Part shown: in pieces, positions 22,911 through 34,884 of the stretch
How the letters are laid out: each line of letters begins with the position of its first letter
How positions within the stretch are numbered: the first letter of the stretch is position 1
NCBI GenBank assembly: GCA_026874595.1
Contig: CM049310.1
Span: forward strand, 14,608,058 to 14,672,057
DNA: 64,000 nt
Source: Sipunculus nudus
Lineage: Eukaryota; Annelida; Sipuncula; Golfingiida; Sipunculidae
Direction of reading: 5' to 3'
Notes under the pieces: model-generated
Database searches by the model: none
The model's input: only the letters and a program-made list of their open reading frames with translations
What the model was told of the DNA's origin: nothing
Program-made: the position numbers and the translations under genes

Positions 22911-23440
22911 AGGTGGAGCTCGGAGCACCAACAGCAGAAGTAATAGTGGTGATTTTCAGAAAAAAAGGAGAAGAGGCACTAATAGATGAAATTGTTTTTC
23001 CTATTTTATGTTCTTAATCAGAACTTTTGATATCTGATAATTGCCTATACTGATCCATGTCCGACCCCTTCCTGAGTAAACAAGGATTTTCATAACAGTC
23101 TTTATGCTCTTGCATCTCGTCAGTCTCACGGTTTAGCCATTTTAGTCATTGTTTTCACCAAAACAAAAACCTGTCTACTCGCAGTAGTTACATCAGTTTT
23201 CACTGGATGACGCTAGTTCTCGTGTCCCAATCATGTGCCCCGATCTCAATCATTGAAAACATGGCTCGGTAGGCATTCCAGATGAACCAACCAGCTGGAG
23301 TCACTTTATTCTGACGTCGCAGCAGACCCTCTTACGTCAGAGGGACAAAAAACAGCCGCTTCTAGATATTCAGCTATATCTGTCTTGAGTGAATGACCTA
23401 CACCTGTCAGGGTATATCAGTATCATAATATAGTTATAGG
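22911..23440. other. No gene seen
   Basis: Non-repetitive flank between the trinucleotide repeat and the CAGTGGCGGATCC element. Confidence 0.5.
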
Positions 23441-24437
23441 CAGTGGCGGATCCGGGAATTTTAGGACGGGGGGGGGGTTGCTAAAAACTGGGTTATTAAG
23501 AAAATATGTTCTTATATCAAATAGTTTTGTTTGTTTGTATATGTATGAGATATATATATATATATATCTTGGTTCACTGATATATCACGGTCGACCGTAA
23601 CTCAGGCTGAGCGCACTGCAGGCCAGTAGAAGGTCGTGCCTCACTCACAAACGTGAGGTCCTCGGTGAGGTCCTCGAAAAGAACAACTCTCTCAGTAGGC
23701 CTGTAGGCCTAGTTGTATTTGGTTGCTATCTCATTAATGGAGCAAATCAGAGCTAACCCTTGATATCCTCATCTGATGAATTAATGTGATTAACTCTGGA
23801 GAACTTAACAATTTAATGACTAGGGTATAAAAAGTTATCTGAAAATGATAATTTATTGTGAATAACTGGGAAAAGTAATAGCCAAACTGAGAGATGTTAC
23901 AGCTCAACGGGGGGGGGGGGGCGCCGCTGATAGAGAGGAAAGCATTATTACAGAAGATAAAACAGATAAGCTTAACTGAAGTACATCTGCAAGAATGACT
24001 TATTTACCTTATCATCTGTATCCCTGGTGGCGCCAGTGGCTACGATCAGACTTGACAACAATACAGCGTTTGAGACCCTGGTCTGCATTGTATCTCTCCG
24101 TGCTCAGTTATGACCGTGCGACGCCAGGTGATGCTTGGCCCTTCTTTATTTTTCACTGGTGGTGTCCACCTCGGGCGAACCGACCACATAAAATATATAT
24201 GCAGTACTCAGCTGTGAACCGGACCGGTGAACCATGACATCGTGAAGAGACCACCCACTCTTTTTCACCAGAAGTTACCTCTTATTAAGGGTTTCAAACA
24301 AATTTTGCGGCCTGGACCCCCCCCCCCCTCTTTTTCCAGAACTGGGGACCTTTTTTATAGTTTTTTTTTCATTAGTCCACCTTGGTTAGACACCCCCCCC
24401 CCGACCTTTCTTTTCCTAAATCCTGGATCCGCCCTTG
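23441..24437. mobile_element. Second CAGTGGCGGATCC-type TIR element
   Basis: The left end CAGTGGCGGATCCGGGAATT, with G10 at 23468, and the right end, inverted CAAGGGCGGATCCAGGATTT, with C10 at 24393, form a terminal pair about 1 kb apart, close in size and end sequence to 9354-10406. No target duplication is visible, so the pairing could also be two nested or unrelated ends. Another C12 tract is at 24317-24328 and G13 at 23909-23921. Confidence 0.45.
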
Positions 24438-25629
24438 AAAGCTTTATTTTACATCATGATGGAGGTATATGTAGGCCCTGGTTACAGTGAAATAAATGAA
24501 ATTGACCACCTGCTGGGTTCCCGTTATTGTAGCAGAGTGACCTGGAGATTAGATGCAAATCCACCTTTACGGTTTTTTTTTATTTTGAATATTATTATAT
24601 ACTCTTACCTCACAGAGGAAATATCATATATGTGTCCTTACATACAAGAGATCCAGAGATCCATTAACTGGCCTTTGATCAGTGGGAATGAAATGTAGTG
24701 AACATACATTGTATTTCAGACACTAAAAATAACTGTATACCTCTAATGATTCACTTGTTTGTTTCTGTTTTAGTTCTTAAATAATCTAACATTTCACTAC
24801 AGATAACCTTTTGGAACTAGACTGCCTGTTTATGTGAAATACCACTGAACATCAACGAGCAGCCATGTTGTGTTTTATATTAACAAAGATTATCATCGAA
24901 TCTCCAGTTTCTTTTGCCAGTGCCACTTTCTTTTCCCAACGCTTTTGCTGTTATTACTTTGCCCAACCCATGTCCTGCTTTCAAATTTAACCCTGTCTTC
25001 TTCGCATTGTCTTGTTCAGTTAGATTTTTTTCTATCGTATGAATAGGAGAGGTATTATTATTTCGTCTTGACTGACAGCAGCCCTTTTCCCAATTGGCTA
25101 CAATGTTCCAGGAAACTTATGATATCACAAGGTATAGAAATTGCTATATGAAAAGGTATAGAAATTCCTATATGAAAATGGACACGGAATCCACGTTGCT
25201 GTGTTGCTTACCTGTCTTTTAAGACGCTCTTGCTATAAATAAGCGTTACTGTTTGAATAAAAATTATTAACATGCATTACATTTATTAGTTAAATACTTG
25301 TTTATGCCTCTTCCGTGAATACAACAAGCCACTGCGTAGTTCTTTCAATTTTATGGACTGCCTTTCAGTCTCTTTCTGCTCTTTCTACCACTGAACATTA
25401 ATCAGCCGCAGGCTACATACGTATCAATCACTGTCAAAAAAGTCATCAGCATCTGGTAGCTTCAAAACTTGTATTTAAAGCAAAGATCCGATGAGCTCTT
25501 TCATACCAGTGACTTTTGTTACATTGTATATAGAATATATGATATACTTGTAAATTACAACTCATATCAGATAAGATAAATATGAGGAAGCCATCTTTGT
25601 ATTATTGAATAATCGTATGACATTTGCAA
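24438..25629. other. No gene seen
   Basis: AT-rich. A short direct repeat (GGTATAGAAATT with CTATATGAAAA) occurs twice near 25131-25178. Confidence 0.5.
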
Positions 25630-26983
25630 CCATTCCAAATGGGCTAAATACTGATGGTATTGTAATGTACGTTGATGATGTCACTGTATATTGCCATGGT
25701 AAAAATGTTGTAGAAGCTGAGATTAAATTACAGCTAGTAGTAAATCAAGTGACCACCTGGTACGACGAAAACTTGCTTACTCTGAATTATAATAAATCTA
25801 ATGTTATGCTACTTGGAAATCTTCATAGAATTGCTGATCACAAACTCAAGATATCAATATTAGATACAACATTACTTTGTTCTAATAAGATTAATCTACT
25901 TGGCGTTATAATAGATGCTAATTTATCCTGGAAACCACATGTTCACTCTCTATCCAAAAAACTATCTCAAAAGATAGGAGTTCTTTACCGAATATCAAGC
26001 TATCTGTCTATGCAATCTCTTACTAAGGTTTATGCAACTATAATTCAGCCTCATATTGACTATGCCCTAAGCATTTGGGGTTGTTCATTATTGTCTACCA
26101 ATGATACGGTACAGAAAATACAAAACAGAGCTGCTCGCATTATATCCAAAAACTATGACAGAAATGTTGATTCTATAACCATAGTAAATGAACTGGGTTG
26201 GTTGAATATACGTCAACGCTATATGTATTCTGTTGCAGTACTTATGTATAAATGTGTTTGTTCAATAGCTCCTGGTTTACAAGAGAATAATTTTCACTTT
26301 GTCAATGAAGCTCATAATCATCAAACCCGAGCTGCTGTGAGCAATGATTTAGTCGTTCCTAAACCTAGAACAAACTATCTGAAAAAATCTTTACTATATA
26401 TGGGGCCAAAAATATGGAATAGTTTATCAAATGAATCTAAGTCAGCAATAACTTGTGCATCTTTTAAGAGACGACTCAAATTGGAAATTTTATCAACTGT
26501 ATGTTCTATATGACACGTTATATTTGCATAAATTTGCGTTTTATACATGTAGCACTCATTCTTCTATCATTTCATAGATCATACAATAACTGTAAATTAA
26601 TTTCATACGTATTTAACTGAATCTAACAATGATCAGGTCCATAAATGCTAGAGATTATTGTAATATTATTGGTTCGTATGCCTCGCATATTTGCATGTAT
26701 ATATATACTGATCTAATGTGATATTTTAGTTTACTCTTTCTGTCTATAGATGTATATATTGATATACTTTCTTAACTCTCTTAATATGCTTTTATGATTT
26801 GAGTCCATATGTTCATGTTTATATTTTTAGTCATGGTATTATTTTATGCATTGTATTGATAGTTTAGTCATTGTATGTTTTATATGTACTGATACAGGGC
26901 ACCAAGTAAGACCAGTTTAATTTAAACTGATTGGTTTTCCCTGTATAAACATAATGTAAATAAATAAATAAATAAAAATAAAT
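25630..26983 (+). mobile_element. 5'-truncated non-LTR retrotransposon (jockey/CR1 superfamily), copy 1
   Basis: Contains the end of the reverse transcriptase and the downstream domain (coding 25605-26513), then a 3' UTR that ends in GTACTGATACAGGGCACCAAG and (TAAA)n. The same 3' end is found in the copy at 58871-59864, which fixes the 3' boundary. The 5' limit, just upstream of the catalytic block, is a typical LINE truncation. Confidence 0.75.
25635..26513 (+). pseudogene. Reverse transcriptase C-terminal part of non-LTR retrotransposon, copy 1
   Basis: One open frame to TGA at 26511-26513. In order: I-V-M-Y-V-D-D-V-T-V-Y (the catalytic box, with V where most jockey/CR1 enzymes have A), L-T-L-N-Y-N-K-S-N, L-L-G-V-I-I-D, W-K-P-H-V, then the thumb/connection region Q-P-H-I-D-Y-A-L-S-I-W-G, I-Q-N-R-A-A-R-I-I and finally V-V-P-K-P-R-T-N and G-P-K-I-W-N-S-L. 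The endonuclease and the front of the reverse transcriptase are missing, and there is no start in a plausible position. Unbroken frame over 290 codons suggests a fairly young insertion. Confidence 0.8.
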
Positions 26984-27419
26984 GCAGGGAACTGAGTAGC
27001 AGAAAAATCACTACCTTCACATTTCACAAACAAACGCGCCGCAAAAGAACCCGAGCTGCTTTATCTATACGCACCTTACATGGTAATATGATATCAGTTT
27101 AATGTCAAAAGAGGACTGCTTTGTGTGCTTAAGACTGCTTCTTAAAATGAATACACATCTATGACTCGCCAAAGGGAATGATTGAAACCAAATAGATGTA
27201 TCGGTTCTGATTCCGTTTATTCTCAATTATTTCCAAAACTGGCCATCCGGTAATATATTTATATGTAGAATCAAACACTATAGAAACGTCTTACTTAATA
27301 TCTTAGACCAATGAAAAATTTGTCAATTCAAATGGAATCAAATCTAAGTTTGACATTTATTCGTGTAGTTGCGTTCCATGCTGTGAAATGAGATATATTC
27401 GTAACACCTGATTTCGAGA

Positions 27420-27422
<3 letters not shown>

Positions 27423-27504
<82 letters not shown>
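27423..27504. repeat. Compound (AT)n(AG)n microsatellite
   Basis: About 20 AT units followed directly by about 21 AG units. Confidence 0.95.
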
Positions 27505-27507
<3 letters not shown>

Positions 27508-29309
27508 CACATTATGTATCACTGCTAAATAAACCGCTTTTCATTTGAAAGATCCTTTTTCACGTGATGTTTATAACAAAAACATGATTGTTACACCAGA
27601 AAGATTGTCTTATATTGAATCTGAATATAATCCTGCTAAATAAAAGGCTTTTCATTTGAAAGGTTATTTTTCAAGTGATGTTTATTACAAAAACATAAAT
27701 GTTACACAAGTAACGAAGGCTTATATTTAATCAGAATACAATTATAAGTAAAATGGATCTCATGAGTATTACGGTACATTTTTTGGTTACTGGAAATTAA
27801 AATTTAAAATTGAGGGACCCATCAGGAACCTTAACACGGTTTTAAAAAGGTCGAGATCCCGAAACACCCGATTCGGATGAATTTCCCTTGTAACAAGAGA
27901 GTTCATGTGACTGACAGCCAGACCTTACCAGAGCTTATAATACCGACATCAGCCTGAGCACGTAGCCTACTGGTGATACGTATATTGTTAACTGTTTATG
28001 TATCTCAATAATTAAAAAGTAACGGTATGCCCCCCCCCCCCCCTTTCCTCAATCCTCACAAATGTATTATCATGTCAATAATGGTATGGGACTTTATATA
28101 AATATGAGCCCTGTTTAATCATGAAAGCTTTTTGATTAACCTGAGGAAGATACTAACTAACAAATACCAACATATGCCTTTTACTGAGGCTGCCTGTGTA
28201 TATAATATCATAAAATTTCAGCTGTACCCCCCCCCCCCCCCCCTCCTTGCATGGTTCTTGTCGCCTTGCTAGCCCCTGTATCCCAAGAGCAAATCAAGAA
28301 TAATAGCGGGGTTGAAATATGTATACAAGCTGAAAGGCAGAAATCAAAGGCAGTATGAAGATGTTCTGTGGTTAAAGTGTTTGTCATGCATATTTAATTT
28401 CCAATGCATTTAGATATTATCGATTTGAATTTTTAACAATTACTTTAAAGAAGGTTTGTTTTCCCCTATACACAATTGTACAAACTTTAAAATAATTTGG
28501 CATTTCAAGTTGACTCACTAAAATCTGTTTAACAAATGTTGCTGTCTGAATTAAATAAGAAATTCCTAACATTATTGAAGTAACCCAATGTGGTTCATAT
28601 TTCCAATCTATGGCCTAATAATAAACTGACCTAGAATTTTTATTCAGCCATGTAGCTACACAGCTTCACACAGAAACTTGGTGTACGGGTCCGTGTGACT
28701 GTGTAAAGTGAACTCTCATTTTGATCTATCAATGTGTAATTTCTAACAAAGCTAAATGAAACTGGGTTTATCAGTTTAGTTAACATTTACAAGCCAATAA
28801 GTACTAGGACTTGTATGTGCATGGTGAATGGAGTTTAAGCAGAGCTTGTTCTGATGAGTAACAAAAACTCACGTGCTGTTGTTTATTCACATCATGGGTG
28901 CTTTCTGATTGGCCCCTGCTGTGACTTTGCACCTCTCTCCTAATATGAACTGGGACTTGAATAGACACATATAATACATTTTCTTGCAGAAAACACATGA
29001 ATTTACCAAGAAAAGATAATTTATTTCAGTTACTTGCAGCAGTAGGGACTTGTTTGCCAAAATTCAGCCTGTTGACATCTTTCTTCCCAGCTAATACTCG
29101 AATACACAGAGCCCAAGTGAACAACTGCAGATCTTATGTTGATCGATTTCCATGCTGCCAAGTAACGCCCCCTGGTATTGATAGTGGCACTCGGACTTTA
29201 ATTAAACATGTACAATATTCTTTCGTACACAAATTGTAAATGTAATTTAATTACCACGGTTTCTTGGAATTTTAAAGCAAAGATTTTTGTTGCTTTTTTA
29301 TGTATTCAG

Positions 29310-29590
29310 GCATATGTATGTATGTATGTATGTATATTTTGGCCTGTTCTAGTCCAGAATAACGCCCACCAATAATGAATCATGCGACTGTTGTATATAT
29401 GTATGTATACGCATGTATACATGTGTGTATGCATGTATGTATATATTTCACCGTGTGTAAGAATGTATATACGTATTTGTATGTCTCCGTATATTCATGC
29501 GTGTATACATGTTTATGTACTATGTATGTTGTGTGTACTTATACATGTAAGTATATATGCATGTGTACACTCATGTGAAATGTATTGAAG
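29310..29590. repeat. Degenerate (TATG/TGTA)n microsatellite
   Basis: A short pure TATG run at about 29316-29334, then a degenerate stretch of GTAT words from about 29390. Overlapping open frames are rich in Tyr, Cys, Met and Val only because of the repeat. Confidence 0.8.
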
Positions 29591-32460
29591 TTGGGAGAAT
29601 ATAAATTATACCACGTCTCCAATATTATAAAATGGCAGAAATAGACGGTTATAGACCCTTTATATATACAAGCATGTCAAGGATATAAGTATTACCTTCA
29701 ACGGAATATACATGTGTCACGTTCATAAACGTGCGCTGATATAAGTATGTCGCCGGGCGAGGGTAAATGGCAGTACATGTTAGTCACTCCTTATATAAAT
29801 GAGAAACCATGGTATCAGTTGTCTCTAATCTTCTTGCGCCTAATAGTAAAGCGAACAGAGCGACATAGAGGGAATATGGAGACAGCATTTGTATTCGTTA
29901 AGTGGAACGTGCCTGTATTTAATGTGAGACGAAGTATGTCTCATGCACGTGATTGGTCAAATTGTATCTGACAATTAGGTAAATAAAACGTGTGCATGCA
30001 TGGTCTTTGTCCAGAGCTTTCTCAACTGGCTATAGAGTCAATCGGGTAATAATAGCATGTATTTAATAACACGTACATGATCTTGAGTTCTCCAAATATG
30101 CAAATCAGGTGCATAGAACAGGTTCTGGTCGTTATACAGTTTTTTTGCCTATCTTCTTCGTTTTTTTTTATAAACATAGATGGGGAAAACTGAAATGTAC
30201 ACGTTCCAGGCCAGAAGGGTGTCAATTTCAGGTAAACGTGGTTCCCAGCCACCTGTTTGCACCTGGAAAAGAACACATCTTGTGTCAAGGTCATATCACT
30301 TGAACAGATTGCGATCGCTCAAGTTTTTCACTGTGTAACATCTATCCGGTGTATGTAAAATTAGTTTTCTTTTCATTAGAATTAAATCGTAGGTCGTATA
30401 GACTGTAATAATATAGAATGTGCAACAATTCTTGCATGATATTGTGTATTAAAAGGAACCATATTAGTAAACATGTTCTTGTTTAGGGACAACTGTACCT
30501 ATACAACTATATAAAAAACTATAATGCAATTATAACATCAGTACACGATTATTACGGGTGATTGCGCAATATGTATTAAACATGCGTTTTGTATTTATGT
30601 ATGAATAAAATATTTATTTGTTGATTTTCACTTCCATTTAAACATTTAAAAAACAATGTGATGAGAACATTGGAAAATGTGAGTCTTAAAAGTGAGAAAT
30701 AGAAATCGGGTGCCTCAATTGCTCTATTTATTGCCCCCCCCCCCCCCCCCCTTTGCCCCTATGTAATGCTTGTTTGCTTATTGGTACATCACAATTCAAA
30801 TGAGAATTGTCCATTGGATAAAAGCATCAAAGTCCATCTTTGAGCAGGTAATAATATTATAGGCATCAGCTCATCGTCTTATACAGTGATGTTTACCACG
30901 GTAGTGACCACCGGTACGGGCAGTACAGGTATAACGTGTACTGAACAACATTGAACAAAACATCAAAGTCCAGCCTTGGGTATGTAAAAATACATAAATT
31001 TCTAATGGTTAATAAGCGACATTTGACCCTCACAAAAATTTTGACAGAGCCACCATGCAGAGCAGGCCCTATATCGGTCAAATGTTGTAAAATGTTACAA
31101 AAAGTATGTTGTTATCTCAGATATAGGCATCTTGCATGGGTGGCATCCTTTAGGTTTATTCTTGTCTGATAAAGGCTTATCTAGCGCGAATATAAGTTTC
31201 AAAGGATGGTCGTGGATACGGAGTACGGCGTGGCCTATATTTTATAGTACTAAAGGTCCTGGGCTTCAATCTCCATCACACCGACCCTCAATGACAAAGT
31301 GGTGAAATTAAATGAGAACTTCTTAGTGTCTTAACACCAGAATATGACCTGCATATTATTAATAGCCGTGTGCATGTATTATAACAGTTTTAGTGGCATG
31401 CTGTTCTAATGATATACAAACTGTTATTCTGACTAAGCACCTTTATCCGTTTATTAAAATATTGAGAGAATAAACATATAATATATAATAAACAGGAAAT
31501 GCATGTTTAAAAAAAATATGTATTTCTAAAAAACAATGGAAACGGAAATACAACATTTCGTTAATACATTACTTGAAATATATTAAGTTAATTCCAGGAT
31601 ATTTGAAACGAGATTGACGGTTCCTAAAATATATCATTGTTGACCAGAGTAATATGTAAGAATGATACTCTTGAGACCTAAAATAGAAATGGCTGTACAA
31701 GCATATTGTCACGACTATGTCATTAACACTCAATGTTTTAAGTCTTTGACCACAACTAGGAGACCCGGTTTAAGTTAAGGTTTGTGATTTATTAGTATAC
31801 ACTCAATAACCTAGACAATACCAATAAAATTAGTTGTTTTCTGACAGTTGCGATGCTGCACGATATCAGTCATGATCGGTTTGAAACGAGGCAACAACGT
31901 GAGCGATGAACCTCGTGAACATGAGAGCCATCACGACTACCTGACAGGTCATGGGGTATAGGTTTCTATGTGCAAGTGATGCGGGAAAGGTTTCGGCACA
32001 ACGAAAGCTTTAAAAGGCAAGAAAAAGTATACAAATATTATTGTAATGTTCGGTCACATATTGTTTCAGCGTCCTATTCGTCAGCACTCTGACCGATTTA
32101 AATAGCCCGGTTTCGGAATCTTCGTGGGTTTGATTTTCAATTTGATATTGCAATATGTATTGCGATTTTCATTGTGTAAAATTTATAGGAAATGAGTGTT
32201 TTATTTGATACTAAATATAGAGATAAAAAAATTGGTTGATTGATTATTACATTGATTGTTTCAGGTTGTTTAATATTATTAAAGCAAAATTAGTATTATG
32301 AGTATTGATATGATTATTTACATATGCGTGGCTTTTTAATAAAACAATTGATAAAACATTGTCTTTTCCACTAATGCTTTGAATTATATATGAAATGTCG
32401 TGAGACAACAATATGAAATTAATTGTTAAAATAATACAAGGGAAAAGTTGATCTGTGGAA

Positions 32461-32900
32461 TGTCCCCCGCCTGATGTGGGAATATTTAAAAAAAAGATGG
32501 GTCAATGTCACCCTAGAAGTTTACCTCTGTGACCTTGAAAACAACATGAAGGTCACCCATATTCAAACTTGACCTAGCCCTTCATGAGATATACGTCAAT
32601 GCTGCAAGTTTGGTGACTCAAATTCTTTTCGAATTATTGCGTTAACATTATTTTAGCATTATCACTGCATTGACCATGAAATATGCGTCAAGGTCATCCG
32701 TGTTCAGACTTGACCTATCCCTTTATATAAGTTGCATCAATGCTGCCAGTTTTGTGATTGTACCTCAAATTCTTTTAGAGTTATTGCGTTAACATTTGTG
32801 TGACGGACGGACGGATGGAATGCACGACAGACGGAGGGACGGATGGAAAGACAGACAGACGCTCACTATTTCTATGTCCCCCACCGACGGCGCCATCGAA
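32461..32900 (+). repeat. AAGGTCA-rich dispersed repeat ending in GACGGACGG
   Basis: Starts near TGTCCCCCGCCTGATG and ends near TGTCCCCCACCGACGG. Inside are two diverged units: AAGGTCA-CCC about 20 bases before TTGACCTA-CC (from 32550), and again from 32689, each followed by TCAATGCTGC and TTATTGCGTTAACA. The tail is GACGGACGGACGGATGG. I recall repeats with this GACGGACGG tail from mollusc genomes, which is one reason for the mollusc guess. Element class unknown. Confidence 0.55.
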
Positions 32901-34776
32901 AAAAAACAATCGTCAGATTAATGATGTGTTATAGGAAAGGAGAAGAAATACGCATTATACTTAAAAACGATTTTCAAATATACTTTCATGGCTAAATCTA
33001 TGGACCAGGCTATTTTTAATCAACACAGCTTCCAATTACTTCGCAACATCAACAAAAATATGACATCCTTTATTAAGGTTATCAAGGATTCGTAAAATCA
33101 TTAATGGGCATAGGTATGATATAAACACTAATATTTTATCCATTGTCACTTTCGTGATATTGGAGGTTTCAGTATAATAAAAAGGTACAAAGACTTCGAC
33201 TGGTCATCCTTAAAGGGTACCGATATTGGTAAAAAAACAACATTAATCGTGCTTTGTGTATTACTCATAATACAGTATAATGTTCAGTAAAAATAACACC
33301 ATGAAGCGTCACCTATAGATTAAGTGCTCGACTATTAAAACAAAGTGATACCCAAATATCCTCAAACTTTGCTAAGAAACACGTTTAAATGCAAAATACT
33401 CGCAAAATACAAACTGGATTTTAAAAAAAGAAAATGCATGACTAGCTATTTAGTCATCTTGAAGACCCCGTTTTGACTGGGAGAATTTGTGCAATTTGTC
33501 TAACTATAGACAGCTATTAACAAGAGACCTGAGGGAAAGGTTATAAAAAATGGTTGGACTTCATGTTTATGGCCAGGAAATATATGTGCAAAATTTTATG
33601 CTAACAGCTCCTGCTCTTGCTGGGATATTTGGTACCAGATTTAAAATCATGAATGCAAAATCGTAAAATTTTGGGATTGTTAATATTTGGAGTTGCATGA
33701 AGAAGGTATTTTGAAATCTTTCAAGTCTCACACATTTAGTTTTGCTTGTCGATGCTTCAGTTGACTATTAAAGGAAAGCTAAGATTTAAACATTTTCTGA
33801 CTAGTTGAGGAATAAACAGAAAATACCATTTCAGCTGGTAGTGTCATCTTCTGGTAAAATGGCAGTGAAATGATTAAACGTGTCTGAACAATTATATAAT
33901 GATTGGACAAGTTTTTCATGAAATTAAAGGGTAAAAGAATTTACCTCATAAATGAAAACACGTGAAATCAACATGAAGATCTGTGGAAACATCAGTCTGA
34001 AATTAATTCTATTCAATGTAGTATTTATTGAATTCCCCTTGCGCCAAGTAATTCTTGCATATACTAATTGAAGGCGATATTTGTTCTTATTCACCGAATT
34101 TTCTGAAGTAAAGTGAAAAAGACCTTTTTGGACCATAGAAATCCGATAAACAGAGTTGGCGCCACCTGCAGGTAATAATAACATGTCAGTCATGTGCTGA
34201 GTATATGACTGAAAAAAAATCGTGAAGTAAGCAGCAGGGGTTTAGAGAAATTTTTTAAAAAGAATAGGGCTGGACGGATCTTTTAGTGATCCTTCCTCCT
34301 TACGGCGGGGGACCAATATTTTAGCATTCCCATGTCTATTCTAATGTCTGTTGATTATGTTTCATGAAGATGGTATATCTATAAGTCAGAGAAATACAAC
34401 ACACACACACATTTACATATGTACATGTACATCTTTGTGATATTCATTGTAATAATAATATAACTTCCATTATTTCGATTTTCTGTCTCATTGAACCACT
34501 TCATAAAAGTTATTCAACAAATGTTGCACTTCAGAAATTAAGAGACCACTTCATTCAATCATGTAAGACTTAATATACTCATATACAATTATACACGTAT
34601 AAAATAATGCATATGCAAATATACACTCATTATCTGTCATAAAAGACACTTTCGTTGGGCGGAAAGTATTATCACTTTAAAGCGTTTATGAATATATTTT
34701 GTTTATCTAGTGCGTAATTAGACTGTCAGGAAAGTGCTATTTATCCCAGCATACATCTCGCCTGTCATATTATCTA
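32901..34776. other. No gene seen upstream of the membrane-protein gene's 3' end
   Basis: AT-rich. TTGGCGCCACCTGCAGG at 34157 shares a word with the Helentron tandem units. An 89-codon minus frame at 33924-34193 has no domain and no splice support. Confidence 0.45.
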
Positions 34777-34782
34777 TTTAAT
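34777..34782 (-). terminator. Possible ATTAAA polyadenylation signal of the membrane-protein gene
   Basis: ATTAAA on the minus strand about 105 bases past the stop codon at 34885-34887. It is the first near-consensus signal I see downstream of the last exon. Chance occurrence is easy in this base composition. Confidence 0.25.
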
Positions 34783-34884
34783 AGAACAAACTACCCCATA
34801 TATATACTTTCAGTTTATCTACAGTTTTCAGGACAAGCTTTGGTATTGCTACTTCCTGTAGTAACTGGCGGCTGGCGGAACCAT

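Larger units (their letters stand above)
26984..32460. other. Long non-genic stretch with microsatellites and poly(C)
   Basis: Holds the AT/AG repeat at 27423-27504, C14 at 28030-28043, C17 at 28227-28243, TATG repeats at 29310-29590 and C18 at 30734-30751. Near 31253 GGTCCTGGGCTTCAATCTCC looks like a decayed tRNA B-box from a SINE. Open frames at 28804-29239, 29747-29971, 30022-30303 and 30893-31169 have no recognisable domain. Confidence 0.55.

Noticed and set aside
22400-23017. Plus-strand 205-codon poly-Ser frame and the minus poly-Leu/Thr frame
   Set aside because: Both are translations of an AGT/ATT trinucleotide repeat; composition and absence of splice or start context argue against a gene.
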